Below are positions 61,603 through 64,000 of a stretch of 64,000 bases of DNA, piece by piece; within the stretch, counting starts at the first letter, position 1; the number at the start of each line of letters is the position of its first letter. Source of the stretch: DAOTUB01 sp034437455 (lineage in GTDB: Bacteria; Chloroflexota; Anaerolineae; B4-G1); NCBI GenBank assembly GCA_034437455.1, contig DAOTUB010000042.1:15201-79200 (forward strand), written 5' to 3'. Below the pieces are notes generated by a model that saw only the letters and a program-made list of their open reading frames with translations, was not told the DNA's origin and did not search any database. The position numbers were made by a program, and so were the translations under genes.

Positions 61603-61630
61603 TTGACGTTCGGTTTGATTGTGGTATAAT
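61603..61630 (+). promoter_or_regulatory. Promoter of the tRNA-Thr/tRNA-Tyr unit
   Basis: TTGACG (61603-61608), a 16-base spacer and an extended TGG-TATAAT (61625-61630), 10 bases before the tRNA-Thr 5' end. Confidence 0.8.
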
Positions 61631-61781
61631 GTTGAGTGCGCCGGCGTAGCTCATCCGGTAGAGCAACTGACTTGTAATAAAATTGCAACCCGTGTGGGAA
61701 ACCATACGTGGAAAAATGTCCCTAATTCGGGGGAACCTCAGCACATAAAGGTGGTGGCAATCCCGAGCAAGAGATAATACA

Positions 61782-62311
61782 TTGCATACAAAGACTCTGG
61801 GTATCTTCTCAATATTCTGGGGAAAGTAGTCGGATTTGTTATCCGACTAGGCGGCGGTTAGCAAAACCGCCCTACATCTGCCCCGATTTATTGAAAAGAT
61901 ACGACTCTGGGAACTATTGGGGAATTAAAGGCAATCTCCCAATTCTTGGAGAATGGGTTTGATGTGTTCACTCCCATAGGTGAAAATAGTGGACTTGATT
62001 TTGTCGCGGTAAGAGGCGGCAAAATCGTACGGGTTCAGGTAAAATCTACAAACGCCATAAAAGATGGAAAGATGGTGTTCGGCCTTAGAAAGACCAGAGT
62101 AAATACAAGGGCCGTCTTTAACAATCCTTATCCTGATACAGTGGACTATTTTGCTCTATATTGTCATGAGAATGACTATGTGGGCCTTGTTGAGAACAAG
62201 GGGTTACCTATCGAACTAAAGATTCGAGTTGTTCCTCCGAGGAATGGGCAAAAGAAAGGTATAAGGATGGCAGAGGATTTTACTATTGCTCGTGTATTAT
62301 CTCGTGTGTAG
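61782..62311 (+). pseudogene. PD-(D/E)XK homing endonuclease, 5' end split by a MITE
   Basis: The body reads TLGTIGELKAISQFLENGF, then DVFTPIG, then SGLDFVAVRGGKIVRVQVKST: the conserved Asp and Q-x-K of the PD-(D/E)XK type found in the cyanobacterial tRNA-intron enzyme I-Ssp6803I. If the MITE and one target copy are removed, the frame runs from TTG 61782 as (M)HTKTLGTIGE, the typical TK-x-x-G-x-x-GE start. As it stands, a TGA inside the MITE (61892) separates that start from the body. Translation would have to begin at an internal codon such as TTG 61946, losing the first helix. Likely inactive. Confidence 0.75.
61793..61910. mobile_element. MITE inside the group I intron
   Basis: The 8-bp direct repeat GACTCTGG (61793-61800 and 61903-61910) flanks a 102-bp element (61801-61902). 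Its ends are inverted repeats, GTATCTTCTCAATA … and … TATTGAAAAGATAC. The core has the two hairpins GTCGGAT/ATCCGAC and GGCGGTT/AACCGCC also found at 33765. The target is the R element of the intron core, and the duplication restores an R-like copy on either side. Confidence 0.85.
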
Positions 62312-62472
62312 AGACTTTACAGGACACACCTACGTTTTAACAAATAGGGTGAAGAGAAAGTCCAGACCACAAACACCAGAGCTAGGTGGCTGCGAAAGCA
62401 GTAGTTGGTAAGAATCAGTAGGTAATGGGTTCGAGTCCCATCGCCGGCTTTAACAAATCTCAAATTCGTTAT

Positions 62473-62554
62473 GGGTCGGTGTCCCGAGCGGCAAAGGGGG
62501 CGGACTGTAAATCCGCTGGCACAGCCTTCGCAGGTTCGAGTCCTGCCCGGCCCA
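62473..62554 (+). tRNA. tRNA-Tyr (anticodon GUA)
   Basis: 82 bases, class II with a long variable arm. Acceptor GGGTCGG/CCGGCCC, anticodon stem GCGGA/TCCGC with loop CTGTAAA, T arm GCAGG-TTCGAGT-CCTGC. It lies 23 bases after tRNA-Thr and is probably co-transcribed with it. Confidence 0.96.
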
Positions 62555-62567
62555 CCTCCATAGAGCG

Positions 62568-62609
62568 CCAAACGCTCGGTGGTAATTAACCATCGGGCGT
62601 TTGGTTTGT
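62568..62609. terminator. Terminator of the tRNA unit, probably bidirectional
   Basis: A 16-bp stem with two mismatches (CCAAACGC…GGTGGT against ACCATC…GCGTTTGG), loop AATTA, followed by TTTGTG. It also lies just beyond the stop of the minus-strand dehydrogenase gene. Confidence 0.75.
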
Positions 62610-62615
62610 GTCGAT

Positions 62616-63599
62616 TTATCCGATAACCGTGCAATCCACCAACACCTTCAGCGTTCCGGGACGGGCGGCGTGCTCGAAGGCGGTGATCGCTTCGTCCAGC
62701 GGATAGCGAGCCTGGATCAACGGGGCCACCTCTACCAAATTCCGTTCCAGCAACCGCAATGCCGGGGCGAAGGGTCCACAGCGGGAACCCACTAATGTGA
62801 TCTCGTCCACCACGGCCATCGTCAGATCGGCGTCGACGGGGCCATGGTAGGTAGACTTGAGCACGACAATGCCTCGCGGTCGGACGAGCCGTCGGGCCGC
62901 CGCATATCCTGCCGGATGACCCGTTGCCTCCACGACCAGATCGGCCTCGGCCTCGACGGCTCCCTCTCCCAGCGCTGTGACGATACCTCGCCGCGCCAAA
63001 ATGTCCAGTTTCTCCTGGTGATGCCCGACGATGGTCAGGGCGCAGCCGGTCAGGGCCAACGTCTGCGCGCACAGCAGCCCCAGTTTGCCATCGCCCAGCA
63101 CGGTGACGCGGTCGGTGGGATGCACGTGCACCTGTTGGAGGATCTCGCAGGCGGCGGCGAGCGGCTCGGTGAAAACGGCGGTTTCATCGGAGAGGGAATC
63201 GGGTACAGCGTGCAGGTTGCGGACGGGCAAGGTCAGATATTCGGCAAAGGCCCCGTCACGGCCGGCGATGCCCAGCGTGGTGCGGTGAGGGCAGTGGGTG
63301 AGACGGCCTGCTCGGCAGGTGGGGCAATCTCCACAGGCGACGTTGATGTCGCCTACCACGCGGCGGCCTTCCCATTTTTCTGCGCCTGGCGCCCGCTCCA
63401 CCACTCCGACGAACTCGTGGCCGGGGATGCCCTTGAACTGCATATACCCCTTCACCAGCTCCAGATCCGTATTGCAGACGCCAGCCACGCGTACGCGGAT
63501 GAGCGCTTCGCCTGGCCGGGGTGTTGGGGTGGGGTGGTCAGTCGTAAATTTCAGTGCTCTGTCGAGCCGCGGCGCTTGCTCTAGCAATTGGGCGCGCAT
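62616..63599 (-). CDS. Zinc-dependent alcohol dehydrogenase (MDR family)
   Basis: 327 residues. Catalytic zinc ligands are in GVCNTDLELVKGY and IPGHEFVG. The four structural-zinc cysteines are in CGDCPTCRAGRLTHC. The NAD(P) fold has VTVLGDGKLGLL. The group includes threonine, sorbitol and other polyol dehydrogenases, and the substrate is not clear. ATG 63599 (MRAQLLEQAP) fits the family start. The gene lies immediately after the amidohydrolase fragment on the same strand. Confidence 0.85.
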   Translation of the reverse strand: MRAQLLEQAPRLDRALKFTTDHPTPTPRPGEALIRVRVAGVCNTDLELVKGYMQFKGIPGHEFVGVVERAPGAEKWEGRRVVGDINVACGDCPTCRAGRLTHCPHRTTLGIAGRDGAFAEYLTLPVRNLHAVPDSLSDETAVFTEPLAAACEILQQVHVHPTDRVTVLGDGKLGLLCAQTLALTGCALTIVGHHQEKLDILARRGIVTALGEGAVEAEADLVVEATGHPAGYAAARRLVRPRGIVVLKSTYHGPVDADLTMAVVDEITLVGSRCGPFAPALRLLERNLVEVAPLIQARYPLDEAITAFEHAARPGTLKVLVDCTVIG

Positions 63600-63604
63600 T
63601 GTCG

Positions 63605-64000
63605 TTAGATATTGTAAGGTTGTAGGCCGAGGTTGTGGAATCGGTTGGGATTGTTGAACAGCCAATCAGCCGCGAGATGGAGCGCCTCTTCTTCCTCAAG
63701 CCACCCGCTTTCGACCAGCTCTGTCAAAGCAGAGGCGATCACTTCGCGGGCAATCGTCAGATGGGCAGCGACGAGTTCTGGCACGAGGCTATAGTCGCCG
63801 CCAAAGCCGTGTATCTTGGTGTGAGGCACCGTCATCACAGCTCGCTTGAGCAGTTCCTGGGTGTAGAGAGGAACTCTTTGAGCCATTGGTTTTCCGAGTA
63901 TCTGGTGATCTCGTTCCACGACGGCGGATAGAGCACATCGGCGATGATGGCCTTGATGCCAGCGTCGTGGATGATGTTCACATACTGGGAAGGGTCGTAG
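63605..64000 (-). pseudogene. Amidohydrolase-family protein C-terminus, frameshifted, cut by window edge
   Basis: From the window edge one frame reads YDPSQYVNIIHDAGIKAIIA … ITRYSENQWLKEFL. The other frame continues LYTQELLKRAVMTVPHTK, then HGFGGDYSLVPELVAAHLTI and WLFNNPNRFHNLGL. The join is at an AGAGAG tract (63867-63872), where one extra dinucleotide would break the frame; without it FLYTQELL would be continuous. This looks like the end of a metal-dependent hydrolase. Whether the shift is real or a sequencing slip cannot be told here. Confidence 0.6.

Larger units (their letters stand above)
61676..62412 (+). mobile_element. Group I intron in tRNA-Thr
   Basis: A 737-base intron. The exon ends in U and the intron in G, as group I requires. 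P1 is a perfect hairpin TTGTAAT-AAA-ATTGCAA with the conserved U·G at the splice site, and exon 2 (AAT) can pair with ATT for P10. P2 is CGTGTGG-GAAA-CCATACG. The core is visible as P (TTCGGGGGAACC), Q (GGCAATCCCGAGC), R (near GACTCTGG, 61793) and S (AAGAGAAAGTCC, 62352-62363), with a CTGC-GAAA-GCAG P9 hairpin. The endonuclease ORF and a MITE lie between R and S, in the P8 region. Confidence 0.9.
61640..62449 (+). tRNA. tRNA-Thr (anticodon UGU), split by a group I intron
   Basis: Exon 1 is 61640-61675 and exon 2 is 62413-62449. Joined, they give a complete 73-base cloverleaf: acceptor GCCGGCG/CGCCGGC, D arm GCTC-ATCCGGTA-GAGC, anticodon stem ACTGA/TCAGT with loop C-T-TGT-A-A, T arm ATGGG-TTCGAGT-CCCAT, discriminator T, no encoded CCA. 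The intron interrupts the loop just after the anticodon, between positions 36 and 37. Confidence 0.93.

Noticed and set aside
61946..62311. Intact 121-residue endonuclease starting at TTG 61946
   Set aside because: This start cuts off the conserved TK-x-x-G-x-x-GE helix that is encoded in frame just upstream, so it is unlikely to be the native start.

Overview
The window is a GC-rich bacterial chromosome segment with closely packed genes on both strands. Several traits point to Chloroflexota, probably the Anaerolineae/Caldilineae side, although no rRNA is present to prove it. These traits are an FtsW–PBP fusion protein, an FhaA/FhaB pair, split glycine decarboxylase subunits (gcvPA/gcvPB), large secreted clan-CD peptidases, STAND–WD40 and cyclase–AAA–TPR signalling proteins, and many small palindromic repeats. 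Promoters are of the sigma-70 type (TTGxxx–16/18–TATAAT), often with an extended TGn -10. At least two genes (dnaE and a GT4 glycosyltransferase) appear to be read from leaderless mRNAs.

Layout. 1–6.7 kb (+): leuB, a family 2 glycosyltransferase, a large secreted amidase and an SH3b membrane protein. 6.8–14.7 kb (-): an apparent operon of a CHAT–SIR2 protein, a HAD fragment, a STAND NTPase with 14 WD40 repeats, and a C25/caspase-like peptidase. 14.7–25.6 kb (-): an FtsW–PBP fusion with a degenerate transpeptidase, an AAA–TPR protein, mtnP, a HepT/MntA pair, a GT39-like enzyme, an SDR and two FHA proteins. 25.7–39.9 kb (+): secA, a wHTH/KaiC-like/two-membrane-protein module, an adenosine deaminase, argS, a dCTP deaminase with an inserted LAGLIDADG-like domain, tRNA-Val, an NTase/HEPN pair, the glycine cleavage genes gcvH-gcvPA-gcvPB, and uppP. 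39.9–48.3 kb (-): a soluble-adenylyl-cyclase-like protein and a C11 peptidase. 48.6–51.2 kb (+): a PstS-like lipoprotein and an acyl-CoA mutase. 51.3–57.5 kb (-): an ATP-type PFK, a PPi-type PFK, a YbaK-like deacylase and dnaE. 57.6–61.6 kb (+): rocD and two exopolysaccharide genes. 61.6–62.6 kb (+): a tRNA-Thr(UGU) gene split by a group I intron with a PD-(D/E)XK homing endonuclease ORF, then tRNA-Tyr. 62.6–64 kb (-): a zinc alcohol dehydrogenase and the frameshifted end of an amidohydrolase.

Three things stand out. First, selfish DNA sits in essential genes: the intron in tRNA-Thr, which itself carries a MITE with a target-site duplication, and the LAGLIDADG-like insert in dcd. Second, palindromic repeats are read in frame inside proteins: the same hairpin encodes A-S-S-R-x-G-Q-R-x-Y-G in both SecA and GcvPA, and a G-rich repeat is read in the cyclase. 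Third, the CHAT–SIR2 / STAND–WD40 / C25-like operon looks like a protease-based conflict or cell-death system. Function calls rest on motifs and remembered family architectures; no database search was run.
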